A DNA stretch of 64,000 nucleotides from Stichopus chloronotus (GCA_021234535.1 CM037840.1:21259059-21323058), one strand, 5' to 3'. Shown: positions 47,410 to 61,400, numbered from the stretch's first letter. Program-made: numbers and translations. The notes: generated by a model from the letters alone, not told the origin.

Positions 47410-50400
47410 AGGTCTTACTAAGCATAATACGCTGCTTTGATCATATTCAACACAATATTGGTCCTCATTCAAATTAAGGGTTTCTGTGTCATTGTATGCA
47501 GCATACATGTATAAAGATATGTGTACGAATTTACATATTTGGTCTATCAATCTCTCTGTCAAATTGTTACTTGAATTACGCAAAATTTAGAATATTCACA
47601 AAAGAAAACAAAATTAAGCTGTGATGATAACCTTCAATGAACCAAATATATGTGCTGGAGCGAAAAATTATGCTCTGCTCAAATTGCTACATGTGCAGTC
47701 GACTATACTTACAGTATATAATACCTACACATATGCTCAAAGTCAAATGTTAGGCTCCATCCCCCAAGTAAGTAAAAGCGACTGCATTTGTTCTTTTAAA
47801 ACCAGAAGGAATGATGTCTTTTAAACGTACATGTAATGATGTAAATGGACGGAATGCGTCATTCGATGAAAAAAACTTTAAAATCAGACACAACTGTCAC
47901 GAAACAGCGCAGAAATCATAATTTACTATAATGAGTGCCTACCTACAGTAGGCCTATGTCTGTGCAACCATACAGGTCACACTATCAACAACACACTACC
48001 CAAGTCGTGGCCCTATGAACAGTACTGGGAATATTTAGTGAAGTAAAGCCCTTTTCACGAATTTAAGCAAACTGTATCAATTTGCTGCGGTGTCAATGCT
48101 CAGTTGTTGCACTAACTGAATATCATACACTCTCTATTGGCTTGTTACGTCAACCATGTACAGAAGGTTTCCTGACTACGCATTTTTACACTTTCAATTT
48201 TGTAATTCTCCTTTTTAAGGAATTTGAAATCACATGGCAGAATGTTAATACCAATTGACACCTATTTATTATAATCTCCTATTTGTCTAAATGGTGCAAT
48301 TTAATGATTGGTCATGAAATTTCAATGTTTTCACCTTTTACTGATGCACATATTCACTTAAAATCTGCTGCCTGGTTGGGTATCTAAAGACCCTTAGCAC
48401 CAAATGTAATTCTAAGATTCAAAATAGTTTAACGTCTTGTCATGCAACTTCCAGGATTACACATCTGAAATGCTTGGAATGTCTGACTGTAAGCAGTCCA
48501 TGATAGGGTCACTGAGTGGCTATTGATCCATCAAATTGATTATACCCACAGTAACTTCTCTCTAGGGAAACTTATTGAACCTATTTGCACTAACTTTCAA
48601 AGCAATAGCAGTTCAGATGACATAATTCTGTACTTAGGTACAGTAGATGGCAGCTAGGCAGCCCCCTGGGTTCAATGGCCATTGAGATATATTCATTATG
48701 TCAAATGTACTGGTAGAGGCACAAACACACAGGGCAAAAAAATATGTGCATGCATGATAGTATAGGAAGTATATGAACTGAGATAATTATCTGCAACTCT
48801 GGTTAAAATACAATCTGATATTACTGTTCTTCAACTTTTTTCTTTAAGACCGTACAGCACTGCACAGGCAGTGTACATCATACAATCGACTGTCTACATT
48901 CCTGGCCTTAATTACAATTGAAGTAAGTGAAAATTCTGGTAGGATTGGGCCGTGTTGGGCCGTGTACAGCTTCACTGTACTGTACCTAGCGGAAATGTGA
49001 AGCAATGTTTCCAGATATTATTTCAAAGATATCGCAACTTTTGATTGGAAATTTAATGTCTAACTGTAGGTTCACCAAGCAAGTTTGGATGGTGTATATT
49101 TGCAAGAGGTACATGTGCAAGCAAATGGCAGATTATCTATTGTGGGGCATGACTGTATACTTTACATTTTGTTAGGCCACTACTTGACTTTCTGAGACTC
49201 GAGTGAATGGCTAGTGTTTAATATTGCGAGCTTACTAGAGTCTTTATGTACATTCAGCACATACGACAACATTAGAGTAAATTAAATGCTCGAGCTCAAA
49301 TGACAATTGAAGGTTTAAAATGCAAATATTGCAACATATTGTTCTACACTGACAGGATACCTTTTTTGATTTTGTATAAAAATAAATTAAGGCTACAAGA
49401 AAATACTGGTACTGTGATGCAAACAAAAGTAAAGCAAATTACAGTATACCTAAACAGATTATCTTGAAATAGAAAACTCCCTAAAGTTGTAAAAGGTCAC
49501 ATCCACTCAATAGATGAAGTACCAATTAATCTGTAGGTAAAAGTGTCCATGAAGTTCTGTTTAACTGAAACCAAATTGGAGAGCTGATATCTTTGGGAAT
49601 GTTGAAACAAACAGATGTTACAATTGTCCTCCAAGGATAACACAATGTGTATAATATTCTGTAAAACACAACTTCAATTACCTTAGACCTAAATATTAAA
49701 TGTTCTGTGCTGAATACTTCTTGTGTCACTTACATACCCTACAGTATATATATTAGACTCTGGAGGACTGTCAGTCCAGTTATACACTCACTGCAAGTAC
49801 AACTGTGCCTCCAGTCCCTCCACTCTCATAATCTCTAGTACCTTGATCACTATCTGTATGATGTTCATGCCATATCCTCTAAGACTACAAGTACAACTGT
49901 ACGTACCTCTCTCCCATAACAATGGAACAGTGTACCTTGAGAATGTGACTGCATGCCTACATTCAGAATAACAGAACCTTGATATGCATGCACCCTGTAA
50001 ACATTTTGCCATCGGTTGGACATCTTTCTGGTCCAGTTGGTCGGATTGAGGTTGCTCATTAGAGGTAAGTCTGATATTGAACTGACATGTTCAAAGGAAC
50101 ATACTTTTTGTGACTGCAGAAAAACAACATCAGATGGAAGTACACTAAAAAAGTATTGCAGTTTTTCTGCCAATGACAAATGAATGTTAAGCGGACATTG
50201 AACAATTGGATTTTAATTGTCCAAATATGACATCTGATGGTTGCCTTTGATGACGTTGACCTAGTGTCGAATATCTTTGCAAACAACAAATTGCAGCGAA
50301 TGTTTGACCGACGGTAGACGCCGTCTTAAAACCTATGTCGAAACAAGGGCAAAATGTTTATGGATCACCATGACTACACCACTGTGCCTCCACTCTTTCA

Positions 50401-51730
50401 GAATGACAGTTGGTCTTGATGTATGACACATCCAATACGACTATATATATGAGCGAAGCTATCATGAAAAAGTTGGGTAATTCCTACTGAACAGACCAGT
50501 GGGCCCATCACTTGGTTAAACCCATTGAAGTGATCATGAAAATAGCCTACCAAGTAATTGGTGTAGCAATTTAAGGGGAAATTTTCAGTCACCCCAATTT
50601 GTATTGCATAGTCCCCAACCCTATTATTCATGGGTGGCTCTTTTGCATTTCGTGACTTAATTGCTACCTTTATGCAAGTTATTTGTTTACTTTGAACACA
50701 TACAATGTCAATAATTTGAAATATCCTTAAAGATACTTGTAAGTATGTTGTATGATTTAGCCGATGACAGAACAGAGTTGGGGCGACTGTTTATTCCTTT
50801 GAACTTATTGCTGGTCTAGCTTTAAATAAAATTTCTAACTTTCAAAAATTTAAGTAAGGTACTGTAGTGTAGGCTAGCTAATAATATGCAACTACTCTCG
50901 GGCTTTCCGTCAGCTGGGAGTTTTCACACACGATACATACCAATCTCTCGACGAAAATATCCTGGTTATTTGACGATGCGACTGTCTTCCCAACCTGAGT
51001 AAAAAGTGAAACGCAAAACAGCAAGGTTGGCACGCCTTTCCTCAGTGTTGCTATTTGTAATAACGGTAGTAAAGTTGCTCTTCTGGTGACCACGTTGTCG
51101 TAGAAATGGAAAATGAAGTTCTCCATCTCTTAACTTTCTCAAGTACAGTACAACTGTCACACGCTGTAGTAAAATGTCCTCCCTTTTCACTCGATAGATC
51201 TTACTCAAATTATTTTGACATATAAACAAGTCAAACCACGGACGGAATATCACAAAATTTTGTTCGTTTCACAACTGTCAATCTGTTCTGGTTAAGAGAG
51301 AAGCAGACCTCTTACAGCATTCTTGCGCAAGATTGTCTGTCTGGCCTGCAGGCTGCATGATATGAGCATGTCACGTCAACGCATTCAACTGACAGCGCAA
51401 AGTTGTTAAGAAGGGGAAACCCCAGAATTTTGGCGCAACATTTCCATTCGCCGTGCTTGAGTTTGCGCAATGACATAAATCAAGCGACGGCGCTCTTCAT
51501 CAAATGATTCTAAGAATAATTCAAATAAATTATCTTAGAAATGATTCCAGAGCCGTACGTACGGAAGATGATTCATCATTTTACCACGAAACTATCAAAT
51601 GTTACTGTTTTTCATAACGTGTATGAACTGAAACTAACAATGAATTAACTAAAGTGTAATCTCAAAGCTGCATATGCCATTACCTGGAAGTAAAGTTTAG
51701 AATAAAATGAGGAAAATGTAGTGACATTAG
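47410..51730. other. Non-coding stretch
   Basis: No exon recognised. Several ORFs of 60-104 codons overlap one another in different frames and show no domain. Confidence 0.45.
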
Positions 51731-51920
51731 TATGATTTCATAAAATGGGCCATACAGTTTATGCAGGATATTGGACACCAACTCTTGAACACCTCAAACT
51801 ACCTTAAGGTAGTTTGTTCATGCGGACTATATCCATCAAGAAAATTAATTCAAGCTTGAGTAAGAAAAATCATTTTGAACAATTGTGATGTAGATAGACA
51901 GACAGATTATCGATAGACAG
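51731..51920 (+). repeat. Repeat B copy with short GATAGACA tail
   Basis: GATTTCATAAAATGGGCCAT, CTTGAACACCTCAAA, GTTCATGCGG, then CATTTTGAACAATTGTGATG directly followed by GATAGACAGACAGA. Same junction as at 39.5 kb. 51797-51819 carries a small palindrome (AAACTACCTTAAGGTAGTTT). Confidence 0.65.
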
Positions 51921-52294
51921 TATTATGCTTTGATTTATCTCAACACTGAATGAATGAGTAGCCTGGTATGAATGATTCCCAGCAAAAGATTTTGCAAAAT
52001 CTTTGATTGAACACGCCTGGCATGCTAAAACAGTAATCCAGTAATGTTTTAGGACTTGAACCCACCAATATCTGAAAAAGAAACGTTTCTTTCTTTTATA
52101 ACCGTAATAAAAAAAATGTGTCAAGTGTTTCTAAACTATCCAGAATCTTAGAAACTATCTTAGAATCTCCATGATAAAATATCGAAACATTGACGTTAAA
52201 TGAAATCTTTTCATTAAGGGAAACTTCTTTAGAGGCTTCCTTACATTTCGGAAAAAATTTTCTGGCGGGAATCTGAAAATGTAATAGCGCCGCG

Positions 52295-52405
52295 AAAGCT
52301 GGAATATGAACTTGTACTGATATTGTTAAGTGGCAATTGTGCTTGGTTATGTACCTTTGTCAGTGTTTCAGGGAAGAGAAAATAGGGGAAAGATCACATG
52401 TCACG
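52295..52405 (+). repeat. Short dispersed repeat, copy 1
   Basis: AAAGCTGGAATATGAACTTG, then CAGTGTTTCAGGGAAGAGAA and a CACATGTCAC block. Paired with 53606-53712. Confidence 0.5.
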
Positions 52406-53605
52406 GATGTAAGCAATCACGCTAAGGGTAGTAGGTAGTTGTGAGACAGACTTTATCAGGAGTATCGGACAATTCTCTAGATTTAGTGTTTATTGTGAAA
52501 CTTCCTTTACCAGGAGAAAGGGCAGTTTTGATAATGATGATAGGCAAGCGTAGTTTGAGACAGATTTTACCAGGAAGAAATGTAGCTGTGAAAAAGCTTT
52601 CTCTACATTTACTCTGTCTTTTCTCTCTCTGCAGTGAGCCAACGCTATATATCTTTAAATTTACTTGGCACGAAGTTTGCGACCGAACTTGGTCCAAATG
52701 TAAAAAAAGGGGAGACACAGGCAAGTTGTTTTTTGGTTCATTCTGACAGCGACACAAAAAGGGAAGTCTCTTGCAAGTTACCTTGAACATTGTAGAAGGC
52801 ACATACTCACGTTTTTGTTGAACTCGATGGAGGTGGTTAAGCAAAATGAATCTTTAACCTCAGGTTGACAACCTTCACAGAATGATTTTCCTTGAGGTTG
52901 TTCATCCAGGTCAAATGACCCACTTTTCACTATGGACAAATAAATGTGACCCTTTGTCTTGCTGTGCTATCACAACTTTCTCCTGGTCAATTCCCAGAGA
53001 GTATCCCGCCACAGTGTTGCAAATATATGAACTTCCAAACGAAAAAAACAAATATGCAAGATTTAGTATGAATTCATTTATTTCATTTCAAAAAAAAAAA
53101 AAAACTCAGAACAAAATAAGTTTTCTGTCATCTTGTATGAACCAACATATAACTTAATGTTACTTACAAGTCCACCCCCCCCTCCCCAGAGATTCTAGAA
53201 CAAAATGTTATCTGACAATACTTCAAAACATGATACTCCAAAGAGGGTGGACTTGCATCCTAAATTTTCCATGGAACAAAAAAAAAATCATTTTATGACA
53301 TGGGAGAAGTGAGGCTTCTTTTATGAATAATCTCCTCTATTTTAGGATGAAATGGCCTCTGAGTCTGTATTCCTCTTGTATGTCCTTGACAATGGTCACA
53401 TGTATAGTGATGAAACATATAATGAGGTAAAAGTGAGCCTGATATGTGATATTTAACTGCATATATTCTACACTTTTGTTCTGTCTTCACTTTCTGACTA
53501 TCTCACTAGACAAGCCTGATGGTACAAGGGATATCGAGGACATTACACACGAAGACCTTTGAGCACTCGTTACCTCCACTATGATGAGATACGTATTCGG
53601 TGTCT
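52406..53605. other. Stretch between two direct repeats
   Basis: Contains three loosely repeated words CTTTATCAGGAG, CTTTACCAGGAGAAA and TTTTACCAGGAAGAAA (52450-52585). Overlapping ORFs on both strands (101 and 140 codons) have no domain. Possibly the body of one diverged element. Confidence 0.35.
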
Positions 53606-53712
53606 AAAGCTGGAATATGACTTGTACCAGCATTCCCAGGGGCAGCTATATTTATCCGTTATCAGTGTTTTGGGGAAGGGAAAGAAGGGGGAAAAGAAAA
53701 TGTCACCAAATC
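53606..53712 (+). repeat. Short dispersed repeat, copy 2
   Basis: AAAGCTGGAATATGACTTGT, TATCAGTGTTTTGGGGAAGG and AAAATGTCACC match the copy at 52295. Direct orientation. Confidence 0.5.
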
Positions 53713-54924
53713 TGAATGAGAACTATGAATTTATCTTCAGAAATTTGACTATGAAAATTGTGACATTTTTGTCGGCCCTAGAAAATTCAGACTCTTTAAG
53801 ACAAGCTGTCAATCGCTGTTACTTAAAAAAAAGAGACGAATGGGAATGGATATGACGTATGCAAAAGTGGTGCTCAAAACGTATTTTCTCTTTTCTCTTT
53901 GTGGTGGTTGAAACATATTTGACTTCCAGTGGAAAATATGATAAAGTTTCAACTCATATTCTGGCTGTAAAACACACTGTGATATGCACATAATACGGTC
54001 AAGTATATTAAATTATTCAGGCTCATTACAATGATCTTTAAAGTATGAAAAATTTTACCAGTACTGCCTCACACTGAATTATGTATTAATGCAATAGCAA
54101 TAAAAGCTAAGGCTTTGGACGTTTGTCTCTTGTCACTAATATTCTATGCTTACCCAGGGTTCCTGCCCCTCAAGGAAAATGAAAATTTCAGGATTTTTCC
54201 AAGGAATATTTCATAACCTTCACATGACAATTTTGTGACAAATTGCTGATAAACGTGAACTATGGTTGTGAAAAGCAAAGTTTGTGAAATCGTAACATGA
54301 ACGATAAATATGCCATGCCTTCTGTAATTTTTACAAAATCTCAAAACGTTTCCACACCTGGCAAGTGACAATCAAATGCCATTTCATTTCCAGGCTGCCA
54401 GACCCATGGTACCCCATCACCAAACCAAGTCTACAGCATGAATCTTTGGCAAAGGAACATTCAACTTCCCACAAGTGACTAAATGAAACTTCTCTGTAGG
54501 ACAGAGTGGGATTTACATCAGAATGCAAATATGCATTGTGGTTTTAATGATGAAACCTACAGCAGACTATGTAGCTGATCCCATTTAATTAATACACATG
54601 CAATAGGAAGAGGGCTATGATAAACAGTACACTGACATGACTCATTTTGGTTACAAGGTTGCCAACATTTTGATTTTCAGCTGACTTTTGGATCAAATGA
54701 CTGAAATCGAAAATAACAGGGGCTCTTGTACTAGTTGCAGTCAGTCAATATATACAGATCAGTTCTATATTGCATTCTTACATTCCATTGTTGCCTACAA
54801 TTTTTAATACAGTTTTTCACCAGTTGATCGCAAAAAACCCTTAACCTGACCCAGAAAATAGCAGGTTAAATCTTATGACGATGTCTATCAAATAAAAAAA
54901 AAAAACCCTATACATATCATATCA
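53713..54924. other. Non-coding stretch
   Basis: No exon recognised. Confidence 0.5.
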
Positions 54925-55165
54925 AAATAAGCTTGTTTTCTTCAAATACTGTTTTAACATTTTGATCTCTGATGACCTTACAAAGCCTTGGATCTAAACA
55001 CAAAACCACACACTTTCTTTACTCAACAAGATGCATTAAGTTCCATGTGATACATGCAGTATGCAGATCAAGTGAGAGATTTTTTGAAGCTTTCATGCTT
55101 GAGATATCATGTTTACAAGCAAAGCATCACAAAAACAAACACATGAACACACTCAAACCATGATT
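54925..55165 (+). repeat. Repeat A fragment
   Basis: TTTGATCTCTGATGACCTTA, GAGATATCATGTTTACAAGC and CATCACAAAAACAAACACAT follow the module order of the other copies. Confidence 0.5.
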
Positions 55166-57339
55166 AAGATGTTCATCGGAACCAAATATCTGTTCTGACA
55201 TCTTAAGCAGATGGACTGAGTGACACAGCATATTTTTTCACAATTCTGAAGTCCTTTCTTTTGGGGCAGGGAAGTGAATATTAGATTGACCATGAAGACT
55301 AGCAAATTGCAATTATCTTTAACATTTTGAATACCAACATGTAAGTTACAAACATGCACAAAAAAATCTCTTTGTATCTCAAAAGGGAATGATTTGTGCA
55401 CCCTGTAAAATGTACCACCAATACAACAAGAACTTTCTGACCAATGTCTGTCAACCTTTGAATACATCTTGCAAAGTAAGGAATTAATACAGAAAATCCA
55501 TATTGCTCCAGCAACATATGCATTCTTCACATTTAAGTCCAAGGTGCAGAATGTATAATGAAAAATTAAAAATGGCAAAAACAGATCACACAAAAACCAG
55601 CTACATGCATATGAACTTCGAAATGGTTAAGATGTGTCTTTCTGGAGAACTTGTATACGAAATACAAATTTTGAAATCTATTTGCCAAATGAAATTGCAA
55701 ATGCATAATGGAACAGTTGTTGCATTTATGTTTAAGGCTTTTCTTGAAATCGATTTTCAGCCACATTTATAGTACTTTTGTTGACTGGTTACATTTTCTT
55801 TTTGGGAAGATGGGACAACACCTTGTTTTGTCATTCAAAGTCACTGGCAAACTCAGACTGGGGCTTAGACAGTCAACACCAATGAGGGCAGACAATATCC
55901 CCAAATCTAAAAATCTTACAAATGACACCTGATTACATGATAGCAATATTACGTGAGGAAGACTTTTGACTGAACAAAGACATTTAAGATGACCAATCAC
56001 TTTACTGTACATCTGTGACTGATTTTTACTTGCCACCATTTGTTATTCAAATATTTACTGAACTGATGAAATCATCTGATTTTTAAATTCCTAGTTGAAT
56101 TGGACATTAGATCAAATCTTGCGACAAAATAGACACATTTGTTTGTTTATTACAGTATTGAATTCAACTTATACTGTGTAAGTAATATTTGTTGCTTCAG
56201 GCAATTACACAAAAGGTTCTACATTAAAAAAAATCTTTCATTTGCGTTTGTCTCACAGATAAAAACTAAAAAGACCAAGGGACAAATATCTAGCAGAGAG
56301 CTGACTCCCTTTGCAAAGTCACAGGGTGAAAACCTTGAATGATAATCAGTTGGACTTGTGTTTATATCTACTTCCGTTTTTTAGATACTCTACTGCCATT
56401 CAAAGTTTGATGAAAATGCAAGAATCATGACGTAAAGTGTTGCACATTGTTTGAAATTCTTTTGTTAGGCCTATCATCTATTAACTTAATTGTTGGGTTT
56501 CAAATTGGTTAAGTGAAACAGTGGGCTACTAACATTTTCAGAGAAGACAATACATGCTTCCAAAATCTTTGGGGAATACAAAACTTTCAATTGTGCCTAA
56601 AATCAAGGTTGAGTAAACACAGGTTAACATACAGTAAGACATGTCAAATGAATCCCTCCCTTAACATCATGCATATTTATTATATTATATTTGCATATTT
56701 GGATTATTGTTTATTCATCATTTTCTACAACCCTGACACCCACTTGTGCAGAATTGCTTATAGCATCTAGGGACACCAACATACTCTAACCAGGGAGGTG
56801 TGATTTGGAAGGAGTTACAACTGAAAGTTAATGCTATTCAATATCCTTGGGTGTGATAAGGGTTCTAATTCATAACATGTGAGTAGCTTTAAAGCCTCCA
56901 TTTGTGTGATGCATCCAATGTCTAGTTGGTATTCACACTTGCTTATATCCTATGAAAAGGATTATTTAGAACAATGCTTTGATGCCAAGGTTGCAGCCAA
57001 CAGTCAAGAAGAGACTTACGGCTCACAAATCAAAATGACTGGTTATTTCTTTCCAATAAAAAAGATTGGCATGTGAGAATTAAGCACAGTATATAGCATT
57101 ATGGGACCAATAAGGCAGCAAGTTTCCAAAATGTATTACTGATATCAGTGATAAATTACGCACAATGTAAACAATACATCTTATTTTGGAGAATTTCCTT
57201 TAAATGCTGACCAATCAATGCAGCATTTACACAATTTGGTTCGATTTAAACAGTCACAATGAGGAAATAACATACGATATCTCTACGCTAACCTGATCAA
57301 AGCACTCTGCAACCAACCAACGACCATACCATAGGATCC
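55166..57339. other. Non-coding stretch downstream of USPL1
   Basis: ORFs of up to 146 codons on both strands overlap and show no domain. Nothing else recognised. Confidence 0.45.
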
Positions 57340-57345
57340 TTTATT
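57340..57345 (-). promoter_or_regulatory. Candidate USPL1 polyadenylation signal
   Basis: AATAAA on the minus strand, about 350 nt past the USPL1 stop. The position suits a 3' UTR end. Other A-rich hexamers exist in this AT-rich DNA, so the assignment is tentative. Confidence 0.4.
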
Positions 57346-57604
57346 GGAATCTAACTTGGAAAATGCAGCAGGCTTCTCTGAGAGCAGAACCATTTCTGAT
57401 GAGAAATACCTTCCTTTTCATTCATCTCTACCTAACTTGGAAAGTTGACGATCATTGGTTCTTGTGACATTTCTAAAACACAACCACCGAACCATATAGC
57501 TGAGTCCCTCCTCTAAGTCTTAGTTCTAACAGGTGAAAGCAATATTTCCAAGTTTCACTTCTCTGATTCCACATACAGTGTCAAAGACATCGACAATTTC
57601 AGCC

Positions 57605-57641
57605 AAACTGATTAACACATTAATTATGTGTTAATCAGTTT
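57605..57641. other. Perfect 16-bp stem hairpin in the USPL1 3' UTR
   Basis: Arms 57605-57620 and 57626-57641 are exact reverse complements (AAACTGATTAACACAT and its complement) around the 5-nt loop TAATT. It lies 57-93 nt past the USPL1 stop codon on the minus strand and would form a stable AU-rich stem in the mRNA. A poly-A, poly-C, poly-A run borders it at 57642-57672. It could instead be a tiny palindromic transposon relic. Confidence 0.7.
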
Positions 57642-57697
57642 GAAAAAAAAATCCCCCCCCCAAAAAAAAAAAGTTACATTAATCAACACAACTACCC

Positions 57698-58467
57698 TCA
57701 AAGGCTTTCTAAGAGAAGTTCAAAATCGGTGGGGATGTCTTTTAGCATCTCTTCACAGTTTTCCAGAATCAAATCCAAGTCTGGGATAGTATTCTGGTTT
57801 GTGTCCGGTAGGCTGCACGATTCCGAGCTCCCACTGGGGCTGCAAAGGGGAGACACCGAGCCCAACCGGGATGACCTCGAAGACCCACCAGATCGGTTAC
57901 TCTTCTGTTGTCTTCTCCGCATCATCTCCTTGTACTCGACGAAGGTTTGTAGAGTCTCGCTGAATGCGGCGAATTTTAATGCCAGGTTGCCTCTACTCCT
58001 CCTGGATGGTTTCCTGAGTTTATTAACTTTGGGATGGAGACTTCTTTTCTCTGGAGAACTCTCTGGCTGAAGAGCAGCTTCCGGGCTTTTCCTCCTTGTT
58101 CGATTACACGATTCTTCACGAGAGGTTTTCATGTGAGTTCTTTGCCCATCTGTTCTGTGGGATTTTTCTTGGGAAAGATCTTTGGTTTTTCTGGGGATAT
58201 AGGGCTTATGGTAATCTACCTGAAGTCCCATATCTTCTTCTATTGCTGGATCATTATTGTCTTTCTTCCTTTCTTGGAACATTTGCTTCAAGGTCACTGT
58301 GTCTGCATCTCCAATCTTTCTTAGGTAGGTTTGTCGCTCCACGCACTCGATGCATCTTCCTTGCCTCTCCCACATGATGATGTGAGCCTCCGACGGTGGA
58401 AATTTGGGTTCATCCTCCGACCACCGGACGACAGGGTTCATGTCATCTCCCTCCAGCCATAAGTTAC
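57698..58467 (-). CDS. USPL1: USPL1 last exon: catalytic Asp box and C-terminal tail
   Basis: Acceptor AATTTCTAAG|GTAAC sets the start at 58467; the stop TGA is 57700-57698. The first residues complete the fold: LWLEGDDMN with the catalytic Asp (codons 58447-58442) and SEAHIIMWERQGRCIEC. The tail that follows is polar and basic (RRKSPE, RKPSRRSR, MMRRRQQK), then Ser-rich (SSRSSRLGSVSPLCSPSGSS). It ends in an acidic-hydrophobic segment containing DLDLIL (residues 589-594), which looks like a SUMO-interaction motif, and ELLLESL at the C terminus. The SIM reading is inference. Confidence 0.9.
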
Positions 58468-61400
58468 CTTAGAAATTAAAAAAAAAGTACAAAATTGTAA
58501 ATGAATAATAAGATATAAGTACCCTGCTATGATGCCACACAAACATTCACAGCACTGCCAGTTTACATGCTGCTGTAAACTTTTAAGCATTCTTATAAGC
58601 ATTTCTTTAAATAACCTCACTCTGTCACTTCTAGATCTGCTAAAATGTGCAATATTGCCGATGTACTGTACAGCAGCTATGCTATTTGTATACATCTAAC
58701 CACCTAAGGATATGATTCTTGTAAATGTTTGAAAGGCTTCACATGATCTTTAACATTTGTTTTAATGAGACACTATTGTATTTTAGCCTTAAAATGTGTA
58801 GTTTGGCTTACATGACATTTGTGACATTTCATGGAGAATTTAAGTTTTAATGCAATATCAATGAATTTTTTCTGATCAAACTTTTGCCATGCTGAACTCG
58901 ATGACATCCCAAGTTACAATATTTCCTCACGGGAAAGATTCCATAAAGCCATACAATTTCATCACTGCAGAAAAGTTTGGTCTACAGCAAAATTTAACTT
59001 CAGATGATGAAAGTTTTCTGATAACAAATATTCATGGCATAAAAGTCTCTTCTCACAAAATCCATTGGTCTAGTACTGTTTCTTGCACCAATTTGATTAA
59101 AAAACCATCATAAATGCTATGTGCTATAGCTACAGTAATATTTGTTGTCAATCTATTATGACACTTACAGTGTGCCAATTCAGAAATCAGAATGAAAACA
59201 AATTGCTGTTAGGGTACTCATGCATTGAAATATGTAGTTCAGCAATTTTTTTCAGACAGATACCCATTTTGTTCATTATAGTTTTGGATACGATGGGGCC
59301 AATTCCACCCTATTCAGATCTGGGGCTCCACATCATCAGTCAGGTGACACATGGCAAACACTAAAAATGGTACTTCACAATAAGAATAGCTTGTCTTCGG
59401 TTTGACGAGAATAAAACTGAACAGTGGTCAGAATGAGAGGATTTGTTGAGATGTATTGTAACTTAAAGAGTTGAAAGGTTTGAAAGCAGTTCTTGTAAAA
59501 TAATGTAAGAGCACGGAATACATGGTGGATCACTTCAGCTGACAATGTGTACATTCATTGCTATCTACCAACGGAAGCGATTTACTGCACAGTACTTCCA
59601 GCCAGGGAACTGGGTTGCAATGAGGTTTTTCTTGGCTTTAACAAATTGTTTAACTTCTACATGTGTGGAATATTTCTGATGATGTTATGAGAATAACTGA
59701 AGTTCAGTCTCCTTATGGACAAAAATCATTCAGGGACATGCCTAGAGTACTGTATTTGATTCTGAGTGCTGGTAATTTGGATATGTCCGTTTGTGAAATT
59801 CAGCTTCAAATTAGCATTTCATGAAAACATACTCTACTAAACAACAATGGCGGGTATTTTTGGATGCGTGAGGGGGAAATACGCCAGTGATGGGCAGTAA
59901 CACCCAGTGCCAGTTGGGAGGATGGCACATCCCCGATCACTTGTCATTTGCTACATCCTAAAAATGAATTAACCTTGAGACATTAACAGAATCAGAGATT
60001 CATAAACATGACTGAAGAGATGAAGTACAGAGGTGAGAATACTACTCACGTCGACTGTCTTTGATCCAGGCTATGAAATGTCTTGGATTCTGAAGGTACT
60101 GGATGATGGCCGAGATCTTGTAGTTGTAACCTCCTTGGCTGAAAGCTAGCTGATCCCAGGACTCGACGGCCGGCAAGCCATCCACAAAGTGAAACAGGGG
60201 GCATGCTGGCAGTCTGTTCAGCAGTGACAAAAACAAGAAGAAGAGAAAATCAAGAGATGACGAGAATGACAATTCACAAATTCTGTAATGTTACATCTAC
60301 TGTAGGTAGGAATAAGATACTTCACAGTATCACAGGATGAAAGACAGTCACGCATCACCACAAGCTCCACTTTGGGTGAGGGGTGAACAAAATTCTGGAT
60401 TTGTCACACTTTAAATTGAAAATGTGCAATGCAGTTTGCTTTCACACCTCAGCCTACATGTCTCACTTAGTCTCAGTTCTCCCTTGTTTTAACATGTACT
60501 ACCGTTTATATACCGTACAGCACCTACGTCGGTCAGGGTAATACATCATGAACAAAGAACAAAAAATATTGAATTAGCTTGTGGTTACATCACAGAGCTC
60601 CCACAATGCAACATACATGTACCACTGTGACATATGCATTTGTTTTAAAGTCTGTAAGATTCCAAACAGAATAATTTATTGAGATATGGTTTGAATTACC
60701 AATGAAGAATAAAACATTTCCTAAATTTTTATGCAATTTAAATAACTTTTGGTGAAAAATTCCTTTAAGCATTGTCGGGTATGTATTTCTCCCAGTATAA
60801 CTAACAAGAACACAAAGGTTGCTAATCATGTCTTCACAAGCAAAACGTTACCAAAGTGACTAGGAGAGTCTTCACAAAATGCACAATTCACAGACAAATA
60901 ACATCAAGAAAGTTCCAGACTCACTTCTGAATAACAAGGCTGTTTCGCTCCCGAGGAGATCCGCACTTTACACATTCTCTGTGAGACGTGTAGGACGTTG
61001 GACAGAGTGATTTGTTGAGGGTCTTAAGTGATATTACCACTCTTGTTTCTCTGCAAAAAAAAAAGAAAAAAAAAGAAACTTAAAGGAGTAAGTTGTCCAT
61101 CACAAACAAAGCTCAGTGCATATACTGTATTAGTGCAAACTATCCTTTCCTAGCAATAGATCATCTCTCCTGCTGATTTCTGTTTTATTTTTTGAACAAA
61201 AGTTGCCGTATCAAACTATCGAGGATTTTTTCAAGCCTGTTGGGCAACAATTTGGGTCACTTTATCAGATGCATTCAGATCTCACAGCAAAAATACTATC
61301 AGTATTCACTGTTGTGTCATTTCTTGTGTCATTATTAAGTTTTCTGGGTGACACCTTGCAACTTTAATATTTCCTCTTGCTTAGAATAAAGAGAAGGATC

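Noticed and set aside
52422..52844. Minus-strand 140-codon ORF
   Set aside because: Overlaps an equally long plus-strand ORF, has no domain or splice pattern, and lies between dispersed repeats.
55153..55593. Minus-strand 146-codon ORF
   Set aside because: Cys/Phe/Ile-rich chance composition, overlapping ORFs on both strands and no recognised motif.
57729..58377. Plus-strand ORFs of 113, 96 and 93 codons
   Set aside because: Shadows of the USPL1 last exon on the other strand.
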